Shown here piece after piece: positions 27,452 to 36,684 of a DNA stretch of 41,903 nucleotides; positions within the stretch are counted from its first letter, which is position 1, and each line of letters starts with the position of its first letter. The position numbers and the translations under genes are program-made. Source of the DNA: Chrysophaeum taylorii (taxonomy: Eukaryota > Sar > Pelagophyceae > Pelagomonadales > Pelagomonadaceae). The notes beneath the pieces are model-generated. The model saw only the letters and a program-made list of their open reading frames with translations, did no database searches and was not told the origin of the DNA. The stretch is from positions 1 to 41,903 of the forward strand of contig JAQMWT010000335.1 of the NCBI GenBank assembly GCA_029834535.1, read 5' to 3'.

Positions 27452-30400
27452 TGCAGAGCAACCAAGTCTCTACGACCGCTGAAGAGGACGGCACATTGAA
27501 GGAGCGACCAGCGTATTTCAAGACGTACGCAGTTCCGTGGGCGGACGCGCCTGACGACGAACATGGTTATCCTGTACCAGTGGTGCCTCCTCATTTAGCT
27601 GATCAAGAGAGCATGCAAGTCATCCCTCCGACCGTCGCGCAGGTCGAAGAGGTGATGGCTGCGCTGGGCATTACAGACCATCCCGCTTTAAATGAGGATG
27701 AAAAACGGATGATGCGACATTTGCTTTCCTACTCGTGGGCATTCTTTGATGACGTGATGAGACCCGTTGATTCGCCTGAGGTCACCCTCCGGTTCAAAGA
27801 GGACAATCCGAGCCCGATTAAGTTGTCGCCGTATCGGTTGTCCAAGGAGAAGATCGAGTGCTTGAGACTTCGAATCGAGGAATGGAGCCGAGACGGAGTT
27901 GTCCGCCCCGCGAACTCTCCTTGGGGTTTTCCTATCCTGATGCTGCCTAAGAAAGGGGCTGAGCCAGGCACCTCCAACGCTTACAGAGCGGCTGTCGACC
28001 TGCGGCGCCTCAACAAATTGCTCAAGGATGACAGTTGGCCGAGCGTGAGCATGACCGACGCGTTGATGTTTCTCACCGACAAGTTTCGTCGTTCTAGCAT
28101 GGACATCCGATGGGGTTACCACAATTTGCGATTGTCAGCGGACGCGCAGGATGTAGTGACCTTCACTAGTCCTTTGGGAGCATTCAGTTATATGCGTTTA
28201 CCTTTGGGAGTCAAGCCTGCTGGCAGCCTGTTCTGCAAGCAACTCAACACCGATCTGTCGAAGTGGTTGTACCGTGACCTAGTGGCTTATATCGACGACA
28301 TTTTGGCTGGGCATGCAGACACTAAGAGTCATTTGCAATGCCTTGTTCAAGTCATTCCCCACTTGGCGTCGAAAGGGTATAGCGGCAAGGTTAAGAAGAT
28401 CCACTTCATGAAGGAGGTCATTGAATTCTTGGGGCATTTGTCTACCCCGAATGGACTTCTCCCGTCACCAAGATCGACGGAGGCCATCCGGCATATGCCA
28501 ATCCCTGGTACTTTGTCAGATGCTGATCCCAAAAAGCAAGTCCGCTCCTTCCTTGGGATGGGGAGTTTTTGTCGTCGTTATGTGCGCGATTTCGCGCGAG
28601 TCGCGGAGCCGTTAAGACAGTTGACTTTGCCAGATGTTAAGTTCGAGTGGACGAAAGAGTGTCAAGAGGCCTGGGATGCCATAATCGAAGCTATTGTTAC
28701 TTCTAAGGGCATGTACCATCCGGACTACTCATTGCCGTTCTACATTCGGACAGATGCATCTGCGCATGGATTAGGCGCTTACTTGTTTCAGAAAGTGCCA
28801 GTCGTTGGTGACGATGGAAAAGAACGGGTGGAGGAGAGAGTTATTGAGTACTGGAGTCGAACTGTGCCCAAATCGATGAGGAAATATGATCCTCGGCGCT
28901 TGGAACTCCTCGCAGTACTCTCTGCTCTCGAAAATTTCCGATTTTATATCGAAGGTCATCAGACAAAGTTAGAGACGGATCATCGTAACTTAACGTTTCT
29001 GCGGGATTCGAATCATACGTCTGGACAGTTAGCACGATGGGCTATGCGGCTTGCTGCGTTCGACCGGGAGCTCGGATACAAACCTGGAAGCTCCCCGGGC
29101 ATGCGCATCCCTGATTGTCTGTCGCGCAATCCAATCGACAAGTTAATCGAGCAGGACGAAGACGGAGAACCGATCAATGAAGCGTATCTGATCTTCCAGG
29201 AGATCCCCACCGATGTTCCGGGCACAGCGTGCTTCACCTTCTCATCAGTGACGATGTCTCTGTTGGCAGACAGGGAGTATACTGCAGCTCTAGCAGCAGT
29301 TAGTACGCGTCGGAGCGCGCCGCCGCCTCAATTTGCGTACGAAGCCGAACCGGTAGACCCCGTTGAACGGCTCCCTTTTGCTGATCAAGCTGAGGATGAG
29401 ATCACTCTCGAGGAGATAGCTAAAGAACAGATTGAAGACAAGACTTGCACGCAGATCCGTCAGAGCCTCGATTCGGAGCAGAAGGATCCACGCGATAAGC
29501 CACCCCTGCCGTACGAGATCGAAGACAACGTCTTGTACAAGGTTGACGAGTCAGAATCTCGACGTCTGATTGTGGTCCCACAGTCGATGCAGGAGCGTGT
29601 GATCACCATGCACCATCGAGGGCTGTTCGGAGGCCATGTGGGACGAGATTCGACAGCGAGCCAGATTTTGGAGCGATACTGGTGGTCCAACGTCATATCG
29701 TCGGTCACCGACTTCATCAAGGCCTGCATCATCTGTCAGAAAGTTCGATCCACTGTGCCGAAGCGCTATGGCCTCCTTTGCCAACCGAATCGCATTGGTG
29801 ATTGCTATGTCCTAGGAATGGATCTCTTTGGACCACTGAGAGGAGCCGACTTGCACACGTATATCCTCGCGATGTACGATGCTGCGTCGCATTTTCTCAA
29901 GCTGGCGTTGATAAATACCAAGCATGACTACGCGATCTTGAATGCATTTGTTGACAAGATTGTCCTCGAGGGATGTCTCCCGCGGTGTATAGTTACGGAT
30001 AATGGCAGTGAGTTCGCGAACAAGTTGTTCCGGACGTTCGTTCGTCAATTCAACGTTCGATACCGCACGACCATTCCTTATCACCCACAGAGTAATCATA
30101 CTGAGCGAGTCAATCGGTTCATCAAGGCCTTCCTCCGGGCCGCGATGGATGAGCAGCGCCAAACGGACTGGTCTATTTTTGTCCAGTACGTGGCTTTCAT
30201 GTACAACCGGATGTACATCCCCGGAACGAAGATCTCGCCGTTTATGATGCGTACCGGCAAGCAACCCCTGTTACCGCCTGATTACAACATCTTGGGCGAA
30301 CAGCGTGGTCTGCCTCAATCGCGTCAACAGATCCTGACGGACTTTAAGCACAAGTTTGAATTTTACAGTCAACTCGTCGCTCGGGCACATCAAAAGGCCC

Positions 30401-31092
30401 AGGAGACTCAGAAGATCAACTACGACGCCCATCAGATCGACATCCAGTTCTCTCCTGGCGATTATGTCTTGCGTTTTGTGCCTATGACGCGTCACAAGTT
30501 GCGGCCTATTTGGCGTGGCCCATATATTGTGACCAAGAAGAAGTCTCCAGTCGTTTACGAAATTAAAGACGTGCACGACGACAATGCCGAACCCGTTGTG
30601 GTATCCGTGCAGCAGATTGTGCCTTTGAAAGTGCCGATAATCGACACCTCTTCGGCCCGCCTGCACACGCCTTCAGACCGCGACCGCTTTAAGCACGGCA
30701 AATTTGTCATTTTCCGGGTCAAAGCACGAGGTAATGCGTGGAAGAAACGTATTTATGTTGCCGAGGTCTATGAAGACTATGATCACGACAATGATACTGT
30801 GGCATTGCACTATTATACTGATCTAGGTTCACGCGATGACCCCCGTGTTTTCGACCCTACCAAGCCTCTAACTGAGCGACAGCTCAGACCAGAATACAAA
30901 GATCGTGACGGATGCAGTTTCACTCGTTTTCGAGCGAACATGGATGGCTGTGAGCCTTGTGTCAACGATTTCCGCCCTGACGAGATCGATACCCTTGTCA
31001 CTAACTTCAGCCTCCACAGCAACAATGTCCCTACGGACATCGCTGAACGCGCTTATCGTCTCATTCGTGAGCGCGACCTTCGTCACCCTTGA
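27391..31092 (+). CDS. pol: Gypsy pol: reverse transcriptase, RNase H, integrase
   Basis: A 1233-codon open frame; the first ATG is 27451, but it overlaps the protease frame by 61 bases (-1), so it may be translated as a fusion. RT blocks: VDLRRLNKLL, YMRLPLGVKPAGSLF, and active site YIDD at residues 300-303 (28288-28299). RNase H: YIRTDASAHGLGAYLF (Asp455), ETDHRNLTF. Integrase: HHCC finger with H741/H749 region and CIIC 779-782; catalytic D811 (GMDLFGPL), D870 (VTDNGSEF) and E905 (HTERVNRF). The C-terminal GPYIVTKKKSPVVYEIKD resembles the GPY/F module. No chromodomain was recognised. All catalytic residues are present and no internal stops occur. Confidence 0.95.
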   Translation: MVVSPGTAQSFSGGTVATAVMQSNQVSTTAEEDGTLKERPAYFKTYAVPWADAPDDEHGYPVPVVPPHLADQESMQVIPPTVAQVEEVMAALGITDHPALNEDEKRMMRHLLSYSWAFFDDVMRPVDSPEVTLRFKEDNPSPIKLSPYRLSKEKIECLRLRIEEWSRDGVVRPANSPWGFPILMLPKKGAEPGTSNAYRAAVDLRRLNKLLKDDSWPSVSMTDALMFLTDKFRRSSMDIRWGYHNLRLSADAQDVVTFTSPLGAFSYMRLPLGVKPAGSLFCKQLNTDLSKWLYRDLVAYIDDILAGHADTKSHLQCLVQVIPHLASKGYSGKVKKIHFMKEVIEFLGHLSTPNGLLPSPRSTEAIRHMPIPGTLSDADPKKQVRSFLGMGSFCRRYVRDFARVAEPLRQLTLPDVKFEWTKECQEAWDAIIEAIVTSKGMYHPDYSLPFYIRTDASAHGLGAYLFQKVPVVGDDGKERVEERVIEYWSRTVPKSMRKYDPRRLELLAVLSALENFRFYIEGHQTKLETDHRNLTFLRDSNHTSGQLARWAMRLAAFDRELGYKPGSSPGMRIPDCLSRNPIDKLIEQDEDGEPINEAYLIFQEIPTDVPGTACFTFSSVTMSLLADREYTAALAAVSTRRSAPPPQFAYEAEPVDPVERLPFADQAEDEITLEEIAKEQIEDKTCTQIRQSLDSEQKDPRDKPPLPYEIEDNVLYKVDESESRRLIVVPQSMQERVITMHHRGLFGGHVGRDSTASQILERYWWSNVISSVTDFIKACIICQKVRSTVPKRYGLLCQPNRIGDCYVLGMDLFGPLRGADLHTYILAMYDAASHFLKLALINTKHDYAILNAFVDKIVLEGCLPRCIVTDNGSEFANKLFRTFVRQFNVRYRTTIPYHPQSNHTERVNRFIKAFLRAAMDEQRQTDWSIFVQYVAFMYNRMYIPGTKISPFMMRTGKQPLLPPDYNILGEQRGLPQSRQQILTDFKHKFEFYSQLVARAHQKAQETQKINYDAHQIDIQFSPGDYVLRFVPMTRHKLRPIWRGPYIVTKKKSPVVYEIKDVHDDNAEPVVVSVQQIVPLKVPIIDTSSARLHTPSDRDRFKHGKFVIFRVKARGNAWKKRIYVAEVYEDYDHDNDTVALHYYTDLGSRDDPRVFDPTKPLTERQLRPEYKDRDGCSFTRFRANMDGCEPCVNDFRPDEIDTLVTNFSLHSNNVPTDIAERAYRLIRERDLRHP

Positions 31093-31127
31093 AGTCGAGG
31101 ACGACTTCACCTTAAGTAGGGGGCTCC
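31093..31127 (+). promoter_or_regulatory. Polypurine tract region of Gypsy element
   Basis: AAGTAGGGGG at 31114-31123, four bases before the 3' LTR; the likely primer of plus-strand synthesis. Confidence 0.6.
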
Positions 31128-31487
31128 TGTGGCGGTAATAACCATCCCCCCCCCCCCACTTATGTGCCTGTTACCTGCCTGTTACCTTGAATTTGGCGGT
31201 GTCATGCTTGACACCCACACCTGCTTCTCCAAGGATACTCCTGTACCGAGGACCTGTGTTGCTCTTGCCGATCTAGCATATCTTGCTGGATCTCCCATTG
31301 GAATCTATCGATTCTTGCTGATTCCTTGAAATTACCCTCAATTAAATGTTCGACAGCATGGCGTGAGCGGAGTGTGAGCGCTTGGTTGGACGTGTGGTGG
31401 AACCACCCGTGGTTCAGGACCGTTGAGCGGTCACGTTGTGACCGACGGTTAGGCGAAGAGGGGCGGGTGAGCTGGGTTTCCACCACA
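31128..31487 (+). repeat. 3' LTR of Gypsy element
   Basis: 360 bp, TGTGGCGG to CCACCACA, followed by CATT. It has about five differences from the 5' LTR. Confidence 0.95.
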
Positions 31488-31703
31488 CATTCCCCAACAA
31501 AAGACTGACTGCTAGAGAATTAATCCATTCTTCAGTCTCAAATCATCATGTTTAAATGGCATGTTGCTTTGTTTGGTCTTGTGAATAAATCCACGCTTAA
31601 ATATAGCGTACTGTACATATGTACCCGCACTCAAGAAACCCTTCATTCTTATGTGTCGAACCTGTTTATCAATCCTCTAACCTACCTCGAGTAGGTCATA
31701 ACA
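31488..31703 (+). repeat. Copy 3 LTR/leader, second part
   Basis: Continues from 22776 across the Gypsy insertion. It contains TTAAATATAGCG near 31591, a possible TATA element. It ends at the gag ATG (31704). Confidence 0.45.
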
Positions 31704-34304
31704 ATGGCAAAACTCAAACCGATATCCACCACGGATATTTATAATCAGGAGCAGCCTCTTGTTGATAAAGTAAACGAAGGGCTTCGTTTCCAAGACAATT
31801 CAACTAAGGTCAGTCTGCAACTCTAAATGCTTCGTAGGCACATGACAAGCCCATATGCGGACGCGTTGTTTTGCTTCGATTCATATGAAGCTTACACGCG
31901 GAATGCCCCGGAGTACAACCAACTGATCGACCGCGAAGTTAATATCATTCTTTCCCGATGGAAATTATAGAAAGTCAACGAACTTCATCTTCCAGATGAA
32001 GACGCGCTCCCTGACCACCTCAAGACGTGGCATATAAATCACACCCGTTGACTATCTGTCGATGAGCGTAATGATCTTGAACGACTCTTCTTTCAATAGT
32101 CTTTTAATCTTGTTCGTCCCGAATTAAACGACGATGTTAAACTTGCACTTGAGAATTTAAACGCCCAATTCCCTAAATCAATTGTATATGATCCATCTCT
32201 AACCAATATATCCTTCTCAGGTCTTTCTAATGCCGATTGGTATAAATATTCCGAGACCTACGCGGGGTTCTTGTACACGTTTTTCAATTTAGAATCTCAA
32301 GATCGCCCCGCCCTCGCTATGTGGGCACAACTCAAAGAAATTTATGCGCTAACTGCGCACCCAAACAAAACCAGAGCAATAATGTTATTGTCCTATTATT
32401 ACTACGAGACTGTATCTTGTACGGATGTTACTGAACTTAAATCACAATTCAATCGAATGTCCTTACATGTTAATTGGCACGCTCATGTATTTGTTGAACA
32501 ACCTCTTGCTTTTCAAACTCAGGCCAAACAACTTAATAAAGAAGAAGCTTCAATTCAGTTTAACGACTCTATAATAGCCCTCAAGGCTCACGAGGAGATT
32601 TATCGTTTATATGCCAACCCCACTGATCATGAACGCTACGCACAATCTCTGTTAGACTGGTGTAAACTATATGAATCACGCTCAAGCAACGCCTCTACTC
32701 GCGATCCTGATGTTTTGAAATTAGTGGATCCTACTGATGTTCGCCCGTTACTGGAGTTCTTATTGAAGGTATACAAGTGCAGGCCAGTAAGTTCACCTAG
32801 TCCCAATCTCTAACCCCAGTAAGTTCACCTAATCCCAGTAAGTTTCATATAAGTTCACCTGGTCAGTAAGTTCACCTAGCTCACACCAACTCCTTTGAGC
32901 TCGTCGCTCTCGCCTCCGCCAATCTAAGCTGCTTTGATCCGCACGCGCCGCCAACCTTTGAGTTTACTCTAAAAACCCCTTACTCTAAAAACCCCAGTAT
33001 GTTCGCCTGGTCCCAGTTTCACCTGGTCACTCAGTTCGCCTAGTCCCAATCTCAAACCCCAGTTAGTTCACGTGGTCCCAGTAAGTTCACCTATAGTGCG
33101 CGTGTAGACGCCGGGAGGGGGCTTATCGGTATTGCGCAGCACGTGTGGGGTAGGGTGGAGTCGTCGACCCAGATGAGTATATCTCCTCGGGGATGCCGAT
33201 CGACAGAGAGCCACGTAGAGCTGGACGTGGCAGAAGACGGGCTTGGGAAAGAGGACGCCGACGTTGTGGGGCGTCTGGCCCTGGCTCTTGTTGATCGTCT
33301 CCTTTTTTTAGTTCTTTTAGCCTAGTCAGCCGAATGAACTCCGACGCCTCGTCTCCGGGAAAAAAAGGCCGCGGTCATGCGCGCGTTGTCAGCATCGACA
33401 ACATCGTTTCGACGGGGCGTGAGAATGGCGCGCTGAAAGAGCCGCCGCGGGTCGAGGAAATAGTCTGCGAGGTCGCCGTAGACGGCTTGGAGGATCACTG
33501 TCTGGCTCTCGCGCCTACCTGATCCTTACTCTCGCGCCTACCTGATCCTTACCCTAAATCGAGGGACAAACAAACGGACAAACAGACAAACATCTGTCGA
33601 TTAGTAGTTAGGATAATGAGACGAAGTTTTCAACTAACCGACGCTTGGATAAACCAGCCTCTTGGATTCCGCACATCCCTGGTACTACCGCTACCAAACC
33701 ACCTAAAGTACTGCAAATGGATACCATTCACCAGTCCCATGACTCGTTAAACAATGCCTACTCATTGTTAGCTACAGTCGCTGGACAATCTGGTTTTAAC
33801 GCTCGTAAACTGCGTAACGCTAAAGATAAAGCGTCTACAATCTCACCTCGAAACACGTCTTACTATCGTCCACCTTCAAATTACAATGTTAAAGGCACCA
33901 GTTTCGACCGTCCTGTCTATTCACAGTCCACTAACCGCAACTTGCGCTCCAATATGTCATTAATGAATCGGGCTACTTATCAAGTTGACCGTCTTCGTAA
34001 TCTGTTTGGTAAATTACAGGAAGCGAATCCCAATCCTTCTACCGACTCTAAGATGGTACAAGAAGAAATGACGAGCCTACTAAGTACCCTCTGGACCACT
34101 GCTTCTCAAGCCTCTACGCGGACTCTTGATCCTGAGGAAGCCATTCAAGTTCACCTATACATATCACGCGTTGATACAATGTCCAACACCATCTCGAACT
34201 TCACAGAGACAGATAAAGAGTCTCACATAGTAGAAGAAAAGGATCAAGTTGATATATCTGCTCCTACAGCGCCCCCCGTGATGCGGAACAGAGGGGAGTG
34301 CTGA
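31704..34304 (+). pseudogene. Gag of copy 3, with stops and a Helitron
   Basis: The ATG at 31704 opens MAKLKPISTTDIYNQE. Blocks shared with copy 4 gag are FDSYEAYTR, FNLESQDRPALAMW, NKTRAIMLLSYYYYE, HVFVEQPLAF and YESRSSN. In-frame stops are at 31824 (TAA), 31968 (TAG), 32049 (TGA) and 32097 (TAG). The coding pieces are 31704-32773 and 33614-34304; deleting the Helitron gives KVYNETKFSTNRRLDKPASW without a shift. The expected SLNY position reads TISNFTETD instead, so the junction peptide is not conserved in this copy. No zinc knuckle is visible. Confidence 0.75.
32774..33613 (-). mobile_element. Helitron C with degraded helicase
   Basis: 840 bp. Minus-strand 5' end TCCTAACTACTAATCGACAG after A; 3' end CCTGCACTTG before T. 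Removal restores GTATA|TAATGAG and the gag frame exactly, showing a classic A|T site. Helicase remnants on the minus strand include TINKSQGQTPHNVGVLFPKP and RAILTPRRND. The internal part between these motifs is shorter than in copy A, a further deletion. Confidence 0.87.
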
Positions 34305-35283
34305 AACGGAAAGATGTTTCATACCGTTCTTTCTATCAAAGATGAAGAAATCGACAATATTCCTCAACCATTACTGCAGCACATAAATGCCAAAGCACAG
34401 AATGCTATCGTTCGTCGTCAAGCACGGGGAAACTCCTCATCATTCTGAGCTTTCCAATAATCAAAATGACGGAGAGAACGAAGATGGCACAGAGCCCCCT
34501 AGGTTGCTTCCAAAATTAGATAATGGTTTTACACTCGTTGTTGTACCTTCCGAACAAACGCAAAGTTTTATGGGGCAGTGTGTCTTTGGTCAAAGCTCCA
34601 CACATGCGTGTTACGCAACAATGCTTAAGTTGTATAATGAGTACAACTTACCATTAATGACTACACCTGGGTATGCAGACACATGTGCCTCTCAACACGT
34701 GGTTAACTTCAAACGTTATGCTGACCCAATACACATCGTTAAGCTGCCCGAATCCTTGTCGCCCGCCATCCAGACGGCTACGGACACGTGAAGCATCACC
34801 CACGCAATGATAATAAAAACTGCTATTCCTGCTCTCGCAAAGCATCCTAACGTCGGCTACGTCAAGCTATATGTTGATCTTTTCCTACCCAAGCAAAATC
34901 AGCATAACGATCCTGATTTGCACATCATCAGCATGACTCAGTGGGGAGAACATAAACTTGGTATACATCTCCATGGGGTTGAATTTAAAGGACAGTCAAC
35001 TATCCAGAGCAAGATTGACGACAACGTCGAGATTACTCTGTTTAGGTTAAACAGCCTATTACCTACGCTCCCAATCTATTCGCTACAGCAAGCTAAAGCT
35101 CGAAAGATGGAGCTTCGCGCCTTACAGTTTAAATTAGGTGCTTTCAACGAACATCGTGAGATGCCAGAACTCTACTCCAAATTACTAGAACGTGCAATCT
35201 ACATCCCGTGGCTTAAAACCATTTTGGAGTCCATGCACTCACAGTTGCCTTATGTTCGCAAGCATTTCTCACCACCTCAATGA
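34305..35283 (+). pseudogene. Aspartic protease of copy 3
   Basis: Two open frames, 34387-34791 and 34807-35283, are separated by a TGA near 34789. The active-site block is PGYADTCASQHVVNF, with D-T-C-A instead of D-T-G-A, followed by AIQTATD. The extension carries KHPNVGYVKLYVDLFL, LHIISMTQWGEHKLG, and LERAIYIPWLKTILESMHSQ, all with counterparts in copies 1, 2 and 4. It ends at UGA 35281-35283, after which the DNMT continues in the same frame. Confidence 0.7.
35281..35283 (+). other. In-frame UGA between protease and DNMT, copy 3
   Basis: CAA TGA CGC AAG, then 21 open codons to the DNMT motif I in the same frame. The context is CGC, not CUA as in the other copies. There is no ATG just before motif I here (VTLPCSGL). 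Confidence 0.55.
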
Positions 35284-35864
35284 CGCAAGTTTAACCCAAG
35301 TTTGCTTCATACCACAACATCCTACTCTAGCTCACGCGTACCCACTGTAACACTACCTTGTTCTGGGTTGTCTATTCCTGCATTCTTGGCTTGCGCCTCC
35401 AATGACTTGCGAATCAACATTAATGTTAAAGTTCTTGTTGAAAGCGATGAAACTAACTAACTAACTAACTTCAGACCTCTCCCGAGCATGGGAGCCAGGC
35501 CGGACCGACAGGAGCCAGTCCGGAATCACGGGCCTGTAGACGAGGGGCGCCGAAAGGTGGGTCGGCGGAGAGTGATCATCAAGCTTGTCGCCATGCGACG
35601 AGGTGACCGCGATGTGACTGACAACCAACTCGTCGATAACCTTCCGTCTGCGCCCCCCGGACATACCCCGTCCCACTGCAAACGTTCCGGCTGCCAACCG
35701 GCCCGCCCGAGAGGATGATGAAAGCGATGAAAATCTTACGCATATGCTTCGAATGCGGTTTGGCAATTCCATTGAAGTGTTTCCGTCCCTTCCAAAGTTT
35801 CTAACCTATCTGCATCGCGCATCAGACGCAGAACGTGCTAGATACTACTTGCAGATAAACCTGC
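35284..35864 (+). pseudogene. DNMT N-terminal part, copy 3
   Basis: Pieces 35284-35452 and 35733-35864 around the repeat copy d. They read VTLPCSGLSIPAFLACASND (motif I), INVKVLVESDE (motif II), then LTHMLRMRFGN, FPSLPKFLTYLHRASDAERA and YYLQI. The catalytic PPC motif lies beyond the point where the copy 4 LTR is inserted and is absent. Deleting the repeat with one copy of its 14-bp duplication keeps the frame. Confidence 0.75.
35453..35718 (-). mobile_element. AGTT-tailed short non-LTR repeat, copy d
   Basis: Minus-strand copy, tail at 35453. It is flanked by the 14-bp duplication TGAAAGCGATGAAA (35439-35452 and 35719-35732). It is truncated at the 5' side relative to copy c. It is inserted in the DNMT of copy 3 between motif II and motif IV. 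The duplication is the clearest evidence for target-primed insertion of this family. Confidence 0.88.
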
Positions 35865-36684
35865 TGCCTCTTACCCTTATCCGTCCGTTGAGAACGTGAT
35901 CTCTTCCTTACCCTTCTTCTTCCTTTCTACACAATAAAATAGTCCTCTGATTTGTGCTTAAGCTCATCATCATGGTCTAGCGCGTCCCGAGGTATTTAGC
36001 ACTATAAACTTTACCTTTCTCGTGTAGTTCTATATGCCGCCTGTCGTGTTCTGAGGATATAGGGAACATACCTTTTCATTCCCCGAATTAAATACTTCCA
36101 GACGTTCATGATGAGACGGGATGGTTCCCCAGGTGACTTTACCACTGCTTGCTAAATACTTTGTAAGTTGTGGGCCCAGGCGGGTCCCTGAGAAACCATG
36201 TGTTAAAACGTGCACGTAACCTATGGGTATTGGGCCGTTACCGCGCCGGTTCAGCCTCGAGACGCAAACACGCTTGTGAATACAACGCCATTACCATTGG
36301 GCTGTATATAATACTTTTTGCACACGTGATCGTGTAACCTTGTGTGCACCTGTTCATAGTATCGTATTGTCATGTCAATGTTGATGTGTCTGTAATTGGC
36401 TAACCTGTACTCTTGCACACGTGTTATGGAATATTTTGGGTACGTCCACTCGTACATTCCATGGCAATGCACGTAACAAGCTCCTTGAGAGCACCAAAAC
36501 TAACCAGCTGCCTGAGTGACTACGCTTAGCGACACTACTCTGGACTCACAGCTTGCACAGTCGTCAAATAGACACATTCCATCGAAAACGATGAGTGTAC
36601 ATAGACACCGATAGACAGACCCCCTTCGAATGTCTATACAGTGTCAACTGCGTGACTGAACCCACAGGTTCCCCGTCAACTGCT
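35865..36684 (+). repeat. 5' LTR and leader of copy 4
   Basis: The first ~300 bases match the 3' LTR of copy 1 (9659-9953). GTATATAATAC near 36304 is a plausible TATA box. The LTR end and primer binding site were not located with confidence; the gag ATG is 36685. Confidence 0.65.

Larger units (their letters stand above)
22777..31487 (+). mobile_element. Full-length Ty3/Gypsy retrotransposon
   Basis: 8711 bp with LTRs of 359 and 360 bp, ends TGTGG...CCACA, and 4-bp target duplication CATT (22773-22776, 31488-31491). The LTRs differ at about five positions, so the insertion is young. Internal order is primer binding site, gag, protease over two frames, then pol with RT, RNase H and integrase (integrase last, the Gypsy order), and a purine run before the 3' LTR. 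Successive frames overlap with -1 steps. It is the only nearly intact element in the window. Confidence 0.95.
31488..35864 (+). mobile_element. Copia-order retrotransposon with DNMT, copy 3 (decayed)
   Basis: The most diverged of the four copies: leader, gag, protease, and the first part of the DNMT, then cut by the LTR of copy 4 at 35864. A Helitron (32774-33613) and an AGTT-tailed repeat (35453-35718) interrupt it, and the Gypsy element sits in its leader. Gag has four stops. It provides an independent, diverged comparison for the conserved UGA and the protease Cys. Confidence 0.8.

Noticed and set aside
27688..28122. Antisense frames over the Gypsy pol and gag
   Set aside because: They are shadows of the sense frame with no independent motif or start signal.
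36595..36684. An upstream start for gag of copy 4 at 36595
   Set aside because: That frame opens without ATG; the ATG at 36685 matches the position of the gag start in copy 3 and begins the conserved part.
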